DNA from: Takakia lepidozioides
Taxonomy: Eukaryota; Streptophyta; Takakiopsida; Takakiales; Takakiaceae
Reading direction: 5' to 3'
Assembly: GCA_030704615.1 (NCBI GenBank)
Contig: CM060732.1
Location: 39,785,053-39,849,052, forward strand
DNA length: 64,000 nt
The notes beneath the pieces are model-generated. The model saw nothing but the letters and a program-made list of their open reading frames with translations, had not been told where the DNA came from and searched no databases. The position numbers and the translations under genes were made by a program. This document shows positions 11,723-22,400 of the stretch, piece after piece. The stretch's first letter is position 1. Each line of letters starts with the position of its first letter.

Positions 11723-13131
11723 ACACAATTTATGACACTGTTTCTGTATGGATCCAATAGGGTTCATTGGTAAATCAAGTTCTGCTGTGCGTGCCCATGG
11801 ACTGATGAGGCCTAGGAGGGTCCTGAGTTCTAACATCATTTTTGGCGAGAGAGTGGGTAGCAGCTTCATGTTGAGGTTTGGTCGGTCTTACTCCATATGT
11901 AATATGAACTTGTTTCCTTGACAGTCAAATGTGAACGTCTTTGGTGAGTTGATTGTTCTCCACCTGAAGTACCTGGAATGGGAATGAAGTCATTGTCGTT
12001 TTTCAGTAACTGCAGCTTATTTATGCTGGTTGTTTCACTACATTAAGTGTCCTAAACTCTGTTTGTGGAACTATCCTTTTCTCCATTCAAATATGGACCA
12101 CAGAATTGCAACTGAAAAGTGGCATCACTAAAGTTGTTTTGTGTTCCAATTCAGTGAACAGGAATTTACTTCTGCGGTTGGTAGTTGAGCTGCAGAAGGT
12201 GGCTCATTCCACCAGTGTGAACTGCTGACCTAAAGTCGGAGAAATGTTTAAGTATTTCAATGGCTGTGAATGGACCTGGGGGAGATCAGTAGGGTTGAAA
12301 TGCCCCCATGCTATTTGGCATGTTGTAAATGGAGCTGACAGATCAGATTATCAAGTAGATTGCACAACTGTAACTCAATGTTAATGTTAAATGCCATAAT
12401 GCCAACTGTCCTCAAGTCGACCACTCCAGTTCTCCAAATGACTCTCACATGTGCTTCAGTGCACCTTTCCCTTGTTACCAAAACGCTTGCAAATCTTTTT
12501 GCTGATCTTAAACTCTGCAGATCAACTTTTGTTTTGAAGGCAAGATTTGGAAGCCAATTATGCACCAAACAGCTGCCTTTACTAGTGTCTCTCAAATGTG
12601 CATGCCCTCATCCTGTAGTAGTTTGATGAGAAAAGTCCCCAAAGAACTCCGAAAGTGTGGTTGATTGCTAAAACAGCAAAACTCTCACTTTTTAAACCTC
12701 AGTCCAGAGAAGACCTCTCCAGCTCTGGGGATAGCCGGTGTCAACATGTACTGAGAAACAACAACTTCCCCAGAAAAATAACAGTGCAGGTGCCCAGTCT
12801 CCTGTCTCTTTCTTGCTGCAAAACTTTCAACCCCGATCAGTATCGTGATGCTTTACATACACTTACCTGCACTGCTGACAGATGTCTTCCCTGACTTCAA
12901 TGCTCATAATCAATAGTTGAACTCTGATTATCACACTGTGCGACTGACTCTTAAGTGTAGTACTGTTTGTCAAGTTCACTGACACAGATTATCACACTGT
13001 GCGACTGACTCTTAAGTGTAGTACTGTTTGTCAAGTTCACTGACACAGATTTTCACGAGGCTTCAATCTTTGCTTCTGATGGAATCACTAGCCCTACTCT
13101 GAAGTGACGCATTTCATGCAGGTGCCCTGTT
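11723..13131. other. Intergenic region
   Basis: This holds the 3' flank of RPL13A and the 3' flank of the convergent PPR gene. Apart from the 61-bp duplication at 12926-13047 I see no coding sequence. The short open frames here lack family motifs. Confidence 0.6.
12926..13047. repeat. Exact 61-bp tandem duplication
   Basis: The unit starting gattatcacactgtgcgac at 12926 is repeated immediately at 12987 without visible differences and ends at 13047. It lies just beyond the 3' end of the PPR gene. The identity suggests a recent duplication. Confidence 0.9.
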
Positions 13132-15714
13132 TCACCAGTAATCCCCACAAGAACAAACTCCATCTAGAAAATGGTGAAAGCGGTTGGCATCCCGCACAAC
13201 AATCTCTCGCCCAACAATCTTTGCAATGAACTTCGTGGCAGTGTGGCAGTCACCACAAACCCGAAGCTTCTTGAAGACACGGACAGGTATACCAGGGGGA
13301 GTGCTGATAAGCCCAAAAGCAATGGCCAGCTTCTCACTGTGGTGGCAAAGAGAGAGCATCTTTTGCTTTTCCTCCAAATCATGCGTTACAAAGCGGGCGT
13401 CAGGCACATAACCAGCCTCCTCCATCAGCTCAGACAATCTCTTCAGCTCAGTACGAATTTCCATGATTTGTGGATGCAATTTGTCTTCTGCAGCGAACGT
13501 ATGCACCTGGTTATCGACTTCAATGCAGCTGTGCCCTGGCTCCTTTCTGACACATCTGTCCTGCATCATTTTTCTCACCTTTGCAGTATCATCCCATCTG
13601 CCAGCTGCAGCATATATGTTCGATAGGAGAACATAAGCTCCACTGTTCACTGGATCCCTCTTCAGAATATGTTTTGCTGCAAATTCTGCTAGATTCACAT
13701 TCTTGTGGATCCTGCAGGCACCAAGAAGGGCCCCCCACACCAAAGCATCTGCTTCAATAGGCAATTTGTCAATGAAGTCCTTTGCTTCATCCAATCGCCC
13801 TGCACGGCCAAGAAGGTCCACGATGCAGCCAAAATGCTCCCCGGTAGGAGTGAGGCCATGCTCTCGACTCATGGATTCCAAGTAGTGACAGCCTTCATCC
13901 ACTAGGCCCCCATGGCTACATGCAGCGAGAAGAGATATAAGGGTGATACCATCCGGCTTCACGCCTTCCTCTTGCATTTGTTCAAACAGATCAAGAGCCT
14001 CCCTACCACACCCATGCTGAGCATATCCTGCAATGATGGCGCTCCATGAGACCACATCTCGTTGAGCCATCTTGTCAAAAACTATACGTGCGTCCTTTAG
14101 CTTCCCACATTTGGCATACATGTCAACGAGAGTATTTTCCAAAATCATATCTAGTGCAATCCCACTTTTTTCTATGACATGGTAGAGCTGCTTGCCCTTT
14201 TCAAGGGCTCCCAAGCTAGCACACGCATTGAGAACGGATGTGAATGTGACCGTGTCCGGTGTTACCCCTTCCTGTTGCATTTGCTCATATACATTGAATG
14301 CCTCCTCACCAAACCCATGCTGAGCATATCCTGAAATCATCACACTCCACGTAACCACATCTCGTTTAGACATTTTGTCGAACACTTGGCGTGCATCCTT
14401 TACGCTCCCACATTTGGCATACATGTCAACAAGAGCAGTATCCAAATAGATATGTGGCTCAATTCCAGCTTTGGTGATGTCGGCATGGACCTCTTTTCCC
14501 TTTTCCAGGGCACTCAGGCTAGCACACACACTGAGAGCAGAAATGAACGTGACCATATTGGGCGCCACCCCTTTCCATTGCATTTGCTCATACATCGCGA
14601 AAGCCTCCCTACTAAACCCATGCTGAGCATATCCTGCAATCATTACAGTCCATGAGATGACATCTTGTTTAGCCATATTGTCAAACACGTCATGCGCATC
14701 TCTCATGCTCCCGCATTTGGCATACATGTCAATCAGAGCATTCTCCAAATATATATGTGATGCAACACCAGATTTGATGATGTCAGAATGGACATCTTTG
14801 CCCTTTTCCACGGCTCCTAGGCTGGCACAAGCTTTAACAACACAAATGAACGTGACCCTGTTAGGTGTTATCCCCTCCCGTTGCATTTGCTTGTACATCT
14901 CAAAAGCCTCCCTACCACAATCATGTTGAACATATCCTGCAATCATCGCACTCCAAGAGACCACATCTGGTTTAGACATTTTGTTAAACACTTTCTGTGC
15001 ATCCTTTATGCTCCCGCATTTGGCATACATATCAACAATGGTATTCTCCAAAATGTTATCTAGCGCAATTCCAGCTGTAATGATGTCAGCATGGACCCCT
15101 CTGCCCCTTTCCAGAGCTCCTAGGCTGGCGCACGCATTGAGAGCACAAGTGAATGTGACCCTGTCAGGAATCATCCCTTCCCATTGCATTTTCTCATAGA
15201 TTTTCAGAGCCTCCTGAGCATGCCCATGCTTGGCATATCCTGCCATCATCATAGTCCACGTAAACATATCTCTTTCAGGCATTTTGTTAAACACTTGACC
15301 TGCATGGACCATGCTCCCGCACTTGATATACATGTTGACAAGGTTGTTGAGTAGAAAGACATTAGGCTTGAATCCACTCTGGATAATATGGGTGTGCACC
15401 TGCTTTCCCTCTGCTATGTCTTTCATGTTCCCACACTCCTGTAGGAGCAAAACGTAAGTACTAGAATCTACACGAATGTCACCTTCCTTCAGAAAATCCA
15501 AAGCTTCTTTTAGTCGTCCTGCCTTACATAGTGTCCTCATATAACCACACATGCCAGAAGAGTCCTTATTGACTCCCCCTCTTGGTCCTCTTTCAAACTC
15601 AATGTTGATGGGGGAGGTGCTAATCCTGCCACCAGTCTCATGTCCACCAAACGATTGTGCCTGATTCAATCTCACCATCCTGCATGACTCCAAGTTACAC
15701 ACCTTCAAGTTCAT
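13132..15714 (-). CDS. PPR protein, PLS class with E and DYW domains
   Basis: Intronless 860-aa protein. PLS-class PPR proteins bind organellar RNA one base per motif, and the DYW domain is the cytidine deaminase of C-to-U editing. After about 55 residues of presequence, five P-L-S triplets of about 101 aa follow. Each is marked by MYxKCGx, DVVSWSxMIAGYxQHG and VTFxxxLxACASLGALEKGK. The E region is LTPTGEHFGCIVDLLGRAG onward and the PG box is KEPGHSCIEV. The DYW domain has the zinc/catalytic HSE (in CHHSEKLAIAFGL), the CGDC pair and the terminal CSCGDYW, so it is complete and probably active. The ATG at 15714 is the first in frame. Mitochondrial versus plastid targeting and the RNA target are unknown. 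The editing role is inferred from the family. Confidence 0.96.
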   Translation of the reverse strand: MNLKVCNLESCRMVRLNQAQSFGGHETGGRISTSPINIEFERGPRGGVNKDSSGMCGYMRTLCKAGRLKEALDFLKEGDIRVDSSTYVLLLQECGNMKDIAEGKQVHTHIIQSGFKPNVFLLNNLVNMYIKCGSMVHAGQVFNKMPERDMFTWTMMMAGYAKHGHAQEALKIYEKMQWEGMIPDRVTFTCALNACASLGALERGRGVHADIITAGIALDNILENTIVDMYAKCGSIKDAQKVFNKMSKPDVVSWSAMIAGYVQHDCGREAFEMYKQMQREGITPNRVTFICVVKACASLGAVEKGKDVHSDIIKSGVASHIYLENALIDMYAKCGSMRDAHDVFDNMAKQDVISWTVMIAGYAQHGFSREAFAMYEQMQWKGVAPNMVTFISALSVCASLSALEKGKEVHADITKAGIEPHIYLDTALVDMYAKCGSVKDARQVFDKMSKRDVVTWSVMISGYAQHGFGEEAFNVYEQMQQEGVTPDTVTFTSVLNACASLGALEKGKQLYHVIEKSGIALDMILENTLVDMYAKCGKLKDARIVFDKMAQRDVVSWSAIIAGYAQHGCGREALDLFEQMQEEGVKPDGITLISLLAACSHGGLVDEGCHYLESMSREHGLTPTGEHFGCIVDLLGRAGRLDEAKDFIDKLPIEADALVWGALLGACRIHKNVNLAEFAAKHILKRDPVNSGAYVLLSNIYAAAGRWDDTAKVRKMMQDRCVRKEPGHSCIEVDNQVHTFAAEDKLHPQIMEIRTELKRLSELMEEAGYVPDARFVTHDLEEKQKMLSLCHHSEKLAIAFGLISTPPGIPVRVFKKLRVCGDCHTATKFIAKIVGREIVVRDANRFHHFLDGVCSCGDYW

Positions 15715-15804
15715 ACGGACAGAATAGATCTCTAAGCTCCTAGATAATTCGAAAGAAAAACCTCTTCATATGGCTTCTTAGGGTCACAACACAACTGCAC
15801 TAAT

Positions 15805-17310
15805 CTATTTCAAGACTAGACAGTACCACCCTATCTGATTGAGTTGGAACCACCTGTTGCATTCTCGGCCTGAAGCTCCATGGTATACGTCGACAATAGA
15901 AGCATTCACGGCTTGTGCTGGACAATCTATCGTGGCAGCTAGCTGTGCTTTAACCCATGGAGGGTTAAACCAACTCTCAATCCCAAGACCCTCCTTTGTC
16001 TGTTTATATCTAAAATCAGGTGATCTTGGACTTCGCTGTGGAAAAAACAAAACAGCTGAGTAGCCTAGATCCAACCATCTCCATAGACAGACTACAACCA
16101 CCAAGCATATTTCAAATTACAAGGAAACCCTTGAACGACCTCACTTCATGTTCTGCTAACAAGGAAGAACAACCTACTGATAGCAATATGAGAACCATTC
16201 TGCTTCTTTTTGAAGACGAAGAGCAAGCTTGTATTGATTTAAGCAACTGGAGATACGGTCCAGTCCAAAAAACATCATCATGCCAGCTTCTCTCTTTAAC
16301 AAATCCTTTCCCCTCCTAAATGAACATGGTCTCACCTTCTCAAACCTGTTATCCCACCACTGCGAAGGATCTGAGAAGAACTCCTGCCAGAGCAGTTCTT
16401 TGCTCATTGCTTGATCTGTGTGCCGGAACTGCAAGAATGAGAACTTTCCCAGATTCAGTCTCTGTGGAGGGAATGCTATTGCAGTTTGTGCATCATTTCT
16501 CTGAGCTACTCTCAGTTCTTTCTCTGCCTCACCTTGCAGACAAAAAAATGACACATACTGAAAATTCCAGATACTGCAGAACGAGTTGTGGTGGCCAAGG
16601 CAGCCCTTCAAGCCAGGCTGATACGCACGTTCCACCACAGCCTGAGTTTGACCAGACTCTGTCCTTCCATCATGATCTGCCATCCCACCAGAATCTGGGG
16701 CTCCAATGTTCGCAGTAGTCTTAGAGCTGTACTCCAGTATCCATCGAGCACCCCATTGTTTTCGACCTTCTCCCATAGCAGCTACCTCATTATTCACTAA
16801 AGGAGTTCAACAGGCTCTCAATCCAAAGGACCTCATAGTGTGCTTATGTCTGAAGTCTGAACATCTTGGACTTTCCTGCAAGAATCACCACTATGTAGCT
16901 GAGCAGCAATAGCCTTGGCCATAGCTTTTTAGAGGCTAGGCCTGCAACCACAAGCACCGCTCGAAAAAACTGCCTGCAACTTTAAATAAACCAACTTCAA
17001 TGCTATTGTGGATTAACAACCAACTCATCCACCAACTAATAAGCATAATGGCAGTGTGACAGACAACTGAAACCATGCTCCTAGTCTGCAAAATACACCA
17101 CCATAAAGTATACCAGCTGCCCCCCCCCAAAAAGTACGAATTTTCTTTCAATCTTGGAACTGAAAATGATATAGATAAAGAATAGAGATGGCCTCACCTT
17201 TTCAGACCTGCTGTCCCACCCCTGCAGACTGTCTGAAATGAACCCCTGCCAAAGCATGCTTATTGCTTGGCCTGCTAGTACACAACAATGAAACATATGT
17301 CTTGAGCACA
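15805..17310 (-). pseudogene. OSB-like gene remnant with two PDF motifs (organellar ssDNA-binding family)
   Basis: OSB proteins are plant organellar single-stranded-DNA-binding proteins with an SSB fold and one to three 50-aa PDF motifs. The minus strand shows two PDF copies, each split by an intron at the same place. The downstream copy is LLWQEFFSDPSQWWDNRFEK, with its donor at 16336, joined to RSPRSPDFRYKQTKEGLG and ending PPWVKAQL (exon 15805-16035, stop TAG). The upstream copy is MLWQGFISDSLQGWDSRSEK, with its donor at 17198, joined to ESPRCSDFRHKHT starting at 16875. That copy then loses frame: LWIES is found one frame over, and a TGA follows. No OB-fold exon was found upstream to 18.4 kb. 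It may be a pseudogene, or a gene in which the bad PDF exon is skipped. Confidence 0.7.
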
Positions 17311-17320
17311 TCTCAGGCAT

Positions 17321-18476
17321 AGGGGTCTAACTGAGGAATACTCGAGTAGAGCTTCCTTTAAATTAACATCTCTCTCTCTCCCTCTCTCTCTCATACTTTT
17401 GAAAGCAGCACTCACATCCGTGTCAGATTAGGGGCTAGAGCAGCGTTGCTGGAATCGAAGAGCTCTTTTCTGGCGGAATGTCTATACCAGTTTACCATCA
17501 ACTCTCAATTCCCTGTAACTGGATTGTTTTTGGTCGTTCGCAAGTGCCATGTCGTTATCGGTTCCCATACACCGGTGGGCTAGAAACCGAGTAACTGGCT
17601 CCAGGAGGTTTGATATCCCGAGGACATTTCAGCATGGTCAAGATTCGCAAGAAACGGCCAATGATTGCATCTCCATCTGCCCTTTACAGTATCATAACAA
17701 GTGTGGCTCTGCACTGCTACAGAGGGACCGAACAACGTGTGTCACAACAGCCCTCTGCATCAAGGAGTGAGCTCAGGATGCCTGCCTCAGAATTCCCCTG
17801 GATTATGTGCGAGCCCTCTCATAAAACCTCCCTGACAGTATCCCACGGGCTATGACTGCAAGCAAGCCTTGTCATTAATTCTGGATGGTGTGGAAGCGTG
17901 TTAGACACCACTTGCGAGGGCCTCGGCTGCGAGTGCGGCAGAGCCAAGCTGCATACGCATTTCAGTTCCACAGCCTGGTCCCTCACTCTTCGTCATGATG
18001 GGCGGCATCCAGCCATCTCAAGGAGAAGACAGGCCCCTCTCTTGCGGACTCATTAGGAGTGCGCAGAAGCACGCAGCCATTTTGCGAAGACAGATCCTTT
18101 TATGGATTCTGTGAAATGCACCATACCCAGATTCAAGAATATTCTATTCGAGATAGAACTCCTTTGAAGTTCCCAAACTGTTCTCGGAGGCTCGGTCTCC
18201 GGACTGAAGTGGGGTTGTAATTCTTGACGTCTTGCAAGCGTCAGAGCGTGCATTGATGGTCTACATTCTGATGTCAATACAACACTTTACATCTTCTGTC
18301 CTGGGTGACAATGGAACGCCACGTATGTTGTTTTCGCATAAAGAGAAAGTGTGGGGATTATGTAGAGAGTCCTCCAGTTTGTAAGAGGACAATCCAGCCT
18401 AATTGGACTCGTCAAACTACTCAAGCTGATAAACCCTTAGAGCAAATTGTTCTTGACTTTTGACAGTTGAGGGAAA
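17321..18476. other. Non-coding or unassigned stretch
   Basis: It contains a TC-rich microsatellite at about 17366-17395 and short open frames on both strands without recognisable motifs. It may hold 5' exons of the OSB-like gene (minus) or upstream sequence of the trihelix ORF (plus), but neither could be supported. Confidence 0.5.
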
Positions 18477-19046
18477 ATGGACCTGGAGCAATCCTGGGAG
18501 CTGGGTGGTAGGCAGGCTGGGAAGAGAGGATGGGAGAGGAGAGCTTCAGCAGAGCGGGCGGGAGAAACCAGCAACAAGAAAAAGAGGGCTGATAATTGGC
18601 AGAATTCTGAAGTGGATGGGCTAGTCGCTGCATACAGACAAATCCATGATAAAATGGCTGTTGCAGGCAAGAGGGTGAACACAGTATTTCGATCGGCACA
18701 TGAGAAATGGAAAGAGATCCACCAGTTGTTATATCGGATGGGCATTGACAGGCAACCTAAGGAGATAGAGAGAAAATGGTCGAACCTGTACACAGGTTTT
18801 AGGCAGATTGCTGAGTTCAACAAAAGACTGGCTGGAAGAGGGAGCTATTGGGACATAAACGAGCAAACCAAGAAAGAGAAGAGCAAGGCGAAAGAACTGC
18901 CATCAATCTTCAGAGTCGAGTTGTATGACGCCATGGCTGAGTTTTTGGGAGATGATTGTGACATGAAGCTGCGCGCCTCCGACCCTCCGTCCACCCAGCT
19001 CGCCTCGATTCCCTCTTGTCAGTTTGCTGTTCTCTCTGACCCATGA
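18477..19046 (+). CDS. Trihelix/Myb-like DNA-binding domain protein
   Basis: Uninterrupted 189-aa ORF from an ATG. Residues about 38-145 resemble a Myb/SANT-like trihelix domain: NWQNSEVDGLVAAYRQIHDK, then AHEKWKEIHQLLYRMGI, then IERKWSNLYTGFRQI, with conserved tryptophans at helix spacing and a downstream SYWD/LPSIFRVELYDAM segment. A basic KKKRA stretch just before the domain could be a nuclear signal. Single-domain proteins like this occur as host transcription factors and as the DNA-binding partner of PIF/Harbinger transposases. A Harbinger relic lies 9 kb to the right, but no TIRs link them. The C-terminus may be artificial if splicing occurs near 19020. Confidence 0.6.
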   Translation: MDLEQSWELGGRQAGKRGWERRASAERAGETSNKKKRADNWQNSEVDGLVAAYRQIHDKMAVAGKRVNTVFRSAHEKWKEIHQLLYRMGIDRQPKEIERKWSNLYTGFRQIAEFNKRLAGRGSYWDINEQTKKEKSKAKELPSIFRVELYDAMAEFLGDDCDMKLRASDPPSTQLASIPSCQFAVLSDP

Positions 19047-19474
19047 ATGGTCCGGTATGCTCATATTACTTTCTTTATTGATAGAGAACCTTAGAGGTTT
19101 CAAAGGTTACTGGATTAGGAATGTGCAGGGGTGTCAGTGTTTTCATCCCTGCGGCTATGTCTCAATTGCCTCTGGTTTTTGGTTACTGCAGTTTCTAAAA
19201 GCTCCCATCTTTGGACTCTGTCTCTTGCTTTCTTGGAATGATTTATGTTGGGTGAAAAGATTCTGTGTGACTGGAATCCCAATTCTACCTGGGTCCCAGT
19301 ACAAGTCTGAAAAGCACAATGTGTCACCCTTGATCTATCCCAACAAGGCAGAGTTGGCAGAAAAAGTCAAGCTACAACCATTGGCTGCTTCACACACAGG
19401 TTTCAAAGCCATGAGGCTTGATGTCACACCTAAAGAAATGGGGTTTACAAGGGTTACTGGGTGTGGCAGGTGAC

Positions 19475-22400
19475 ATGGACGTTCCTCTGCCTATGGACAA
19501 GCTTGGTTCTCATACGCCACCTTTAAATGGGAGCGAGGAGTATGTACTCTCTCTTTCTCTAGTGGGTTATTCATGCTCAATATGGTGGTATTAGAAACTT
19601 TAAGGACAAACTTGCTAGGCATACCACCCTCAAGGAAAGGGAGACAAAGCAAGAGGAAGTGTGAAGAAACAGCTGACAATTGGGTTGATTGACTCTGATT
19701 GCAGCAAACGACCACAGCTAGTGTTGGTTGCGATTGGTGACTTCAACCCTCCTACATTCTTGCATCTGCGACTTTTTGGTAGTCACTGACATTCCTTGCA
19801 CCTGGCTACACTTTCAGTTTTAAGAAGTATTTGGAGTTACAATGAACTCACGAATGTTCGGCTGCAGTTGTGCTCACCATCATGGAAGCCTTTGTTGAAA
19901 AATTTCACTTCCCCTTTTTGTTAGAGCTCGAAACATCGTGTCACTCTGATTGTCTGTGTGTGTGTGTGTGCACGTGAGCCCAGAGTGGTGGAAGTGAACA
20001 GAGAAAATTTTCAGATTCCTTTAACATCTCAAAGCAAGACATATCCTTCAGAAACCAGTGGAGGAGATGAGGGCAAGATCAAAGTCTGCTGTGCTATTTC
20101 ATAGCTTTTGATGAACGACTGGGACTCAGAGACTGAGTTAAAGGGCATTGAGCACTAGGCTATTCAAACTAAGAGCAGGCTGCCTACATCTCTACACTAA
20201 TTTAACTGGGCTAGGAAAGAGGGAAGCCCTGTAGTGGAAAGGATAGTGAGCACACTTCTCTCTCCATCAATGTACTCATATCACACCAGACTGGGGAAAT
20301 TTGTGCCTCATTAATCATAGACATCTTTGCTGACACAGGATTATGTATGACCTTCCGGTTTCTCTCTGTGGGGGTGTCATGGTGTGGGGCAATGTTCCCC
20401 TAGGTGTCTCCTAAGATGGAGGACCAGTCATGGCCAAAACCCACGTGTCTAAAGCAAGGAGCTCTTTTTGCCATTGTGCAGAGGTGGCCAGGGACTGGCT
20501 GGCATTTGAGGGATACAATGTGCTGGGTGGATACATGTCACCTTTTCATGATGCCCATAACAAGAAGGTGACCAGTTTACCAACTCCAGTTGCAAGAGAG
20601 AGCAGAAAGATAGACTGGAAGTACAATTGGATCATGCTTGCAGTAGCCTTGAGACCTAGCTCACCAACATTTATGAAGGCACTTGCACAGCCCACAACTA
20701 TACAAACACAGTAACTTGAGTGTGAATGGGATTGATTCACAGTTGAAAGCATGAGATTGACTGTGGCACAGCCCCTTTAGCCCACTAGGGTGCAGCAGAG
20801 GGGACACATGTCAGTGTGGTTGCACTGCCAGTCATATTAAAAAGGCAGAATAGACATGAGACAGACAGACAGACAGCATGAAGGTGTGGGCTGAAGTGTG
20901 GACATTTGGGGCCAAGGGTTTAGCTCCTGCAGAGCACCGCGTCAAGTTGTGCCAGCTGGCGACAAGCGATTCGCAGTTTGTGATGGTGGACCCTTGGGAG
21001 GTGTGTGCCCTTGGTGACCAGTCCTATTTTACCACAATGTGCCCTTGTTAAATTGTCAGGGTCCTATACTTGGCCCCCTACTCTCTCCCTCTCCCTCTCC
21101 GTCTCCCTCTGAGGTGGAATTAGTTGTATTGGGTGTGAAGTAGGCAAGGCAAGTTATGTCGCAGAGCATAGTGCAAGTTCTATCTCGGATTGAAGTGGCA
21201 ATCAACGGCACGGTTCATACTGGTGAAGGTTACTCTCTCTCTCTCTCTCTCCCTACCAAAGGTCCTAATTGCTGGGCAGATCACACATCAGGGTGATGCT
21301 TGAGTAAGTGGTTTTGTAGAGGATATCTGGAAAGCCCGAACTAATTGTCTATACCAAGGTAAGTCACACTACCGTAGTGAGCCCCTCACAAAGGTAGTTT
21401 CTGTTCCCTCTAGTTTTGCCCAAACTGGGCGCGGGGTCTATGGCCACAAGGCTATGGTAAACGTCGTCTTTTGAGTACATCTCTTTCTCTGTACATGTAG
21501 CTGTGAGTGGTTCTTGATTTCTGTTGGTTGTACTCCTCTACTTGTGTACCTTAGGCCCTTTGGGCCTGCCACAGATGTAATTCCTTTCCTTCTCTCTTAT
21601 GTCTTTCTTATCCACACAGCAACAGCCAGCTTCCTTCTCAAGACATGGTAAGCATATATGCAAAGTGATCCAGGCTGCTATAACCATTGGTATATGAACA
21701 ATATCTCTTTCCATAGCCACTCCTAATAATCTCTCAATCTATGACATGGTCGTCCCTCTTGCCTCTTGGAAGCTTGCTAATGTGGTCCTCTTTCCCAATC
21801 AAATGGTTGTTGCTAAGTAAGTGGGACTACATTAGGAGATTTATTTTCAAGTGAGCTGTGTGTTTGGGTGCAGAAAGGGTGAAGGTGATGCTGCTGTGTG
21901 GATCCGATGTTTTACAATCTCTGTCTACCCCTGGTGCTTGGGGCCTTGAGCAGGTCATCCCTCAGCTTAGCACATTCTTGCTGCTTGCTTAAAGTGCATC
22001 ATTTGAGAATCAAAATTGTTAGACCCTAGAAATTGGCATGAACTGGAAAAGCAAGGACTTTGTGACATGAAAGTTAGTGGTGTGGTGTTCCTCTCTTTTA
22101 TGTACTACAGTCTAACAAGTACCTCTTGTTGTTTTCTCCTCTCCCTCTATTCTTTCTTCTGTTCAAGACGTTTTCAAGGTTGATAGCAAGCAGTCTTATG
22201 GAGTACATCTCATCCCCTGAGGAGTTGTGTGGCTGTGAGGGTGCAGACTGAGTCCATTTGTGAAGATTTTGGCATAGTGTGTGTTTCCAGGGATGGAGTG
22301 AACTCCCGCAAACTCATCTTTGAGAATGATTTGCTGTATGAAAAGCGGGTAGAGTTACCAAACCTTTCCTCTGGGCTGTCAGAAGTGGGGAACTACATGA

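Noticed and set aside
13171-15199. Plus-strand frames antisense to the PPR gene
   Set aside because: Shadows of the PPR repeat structure with no independent signatures.
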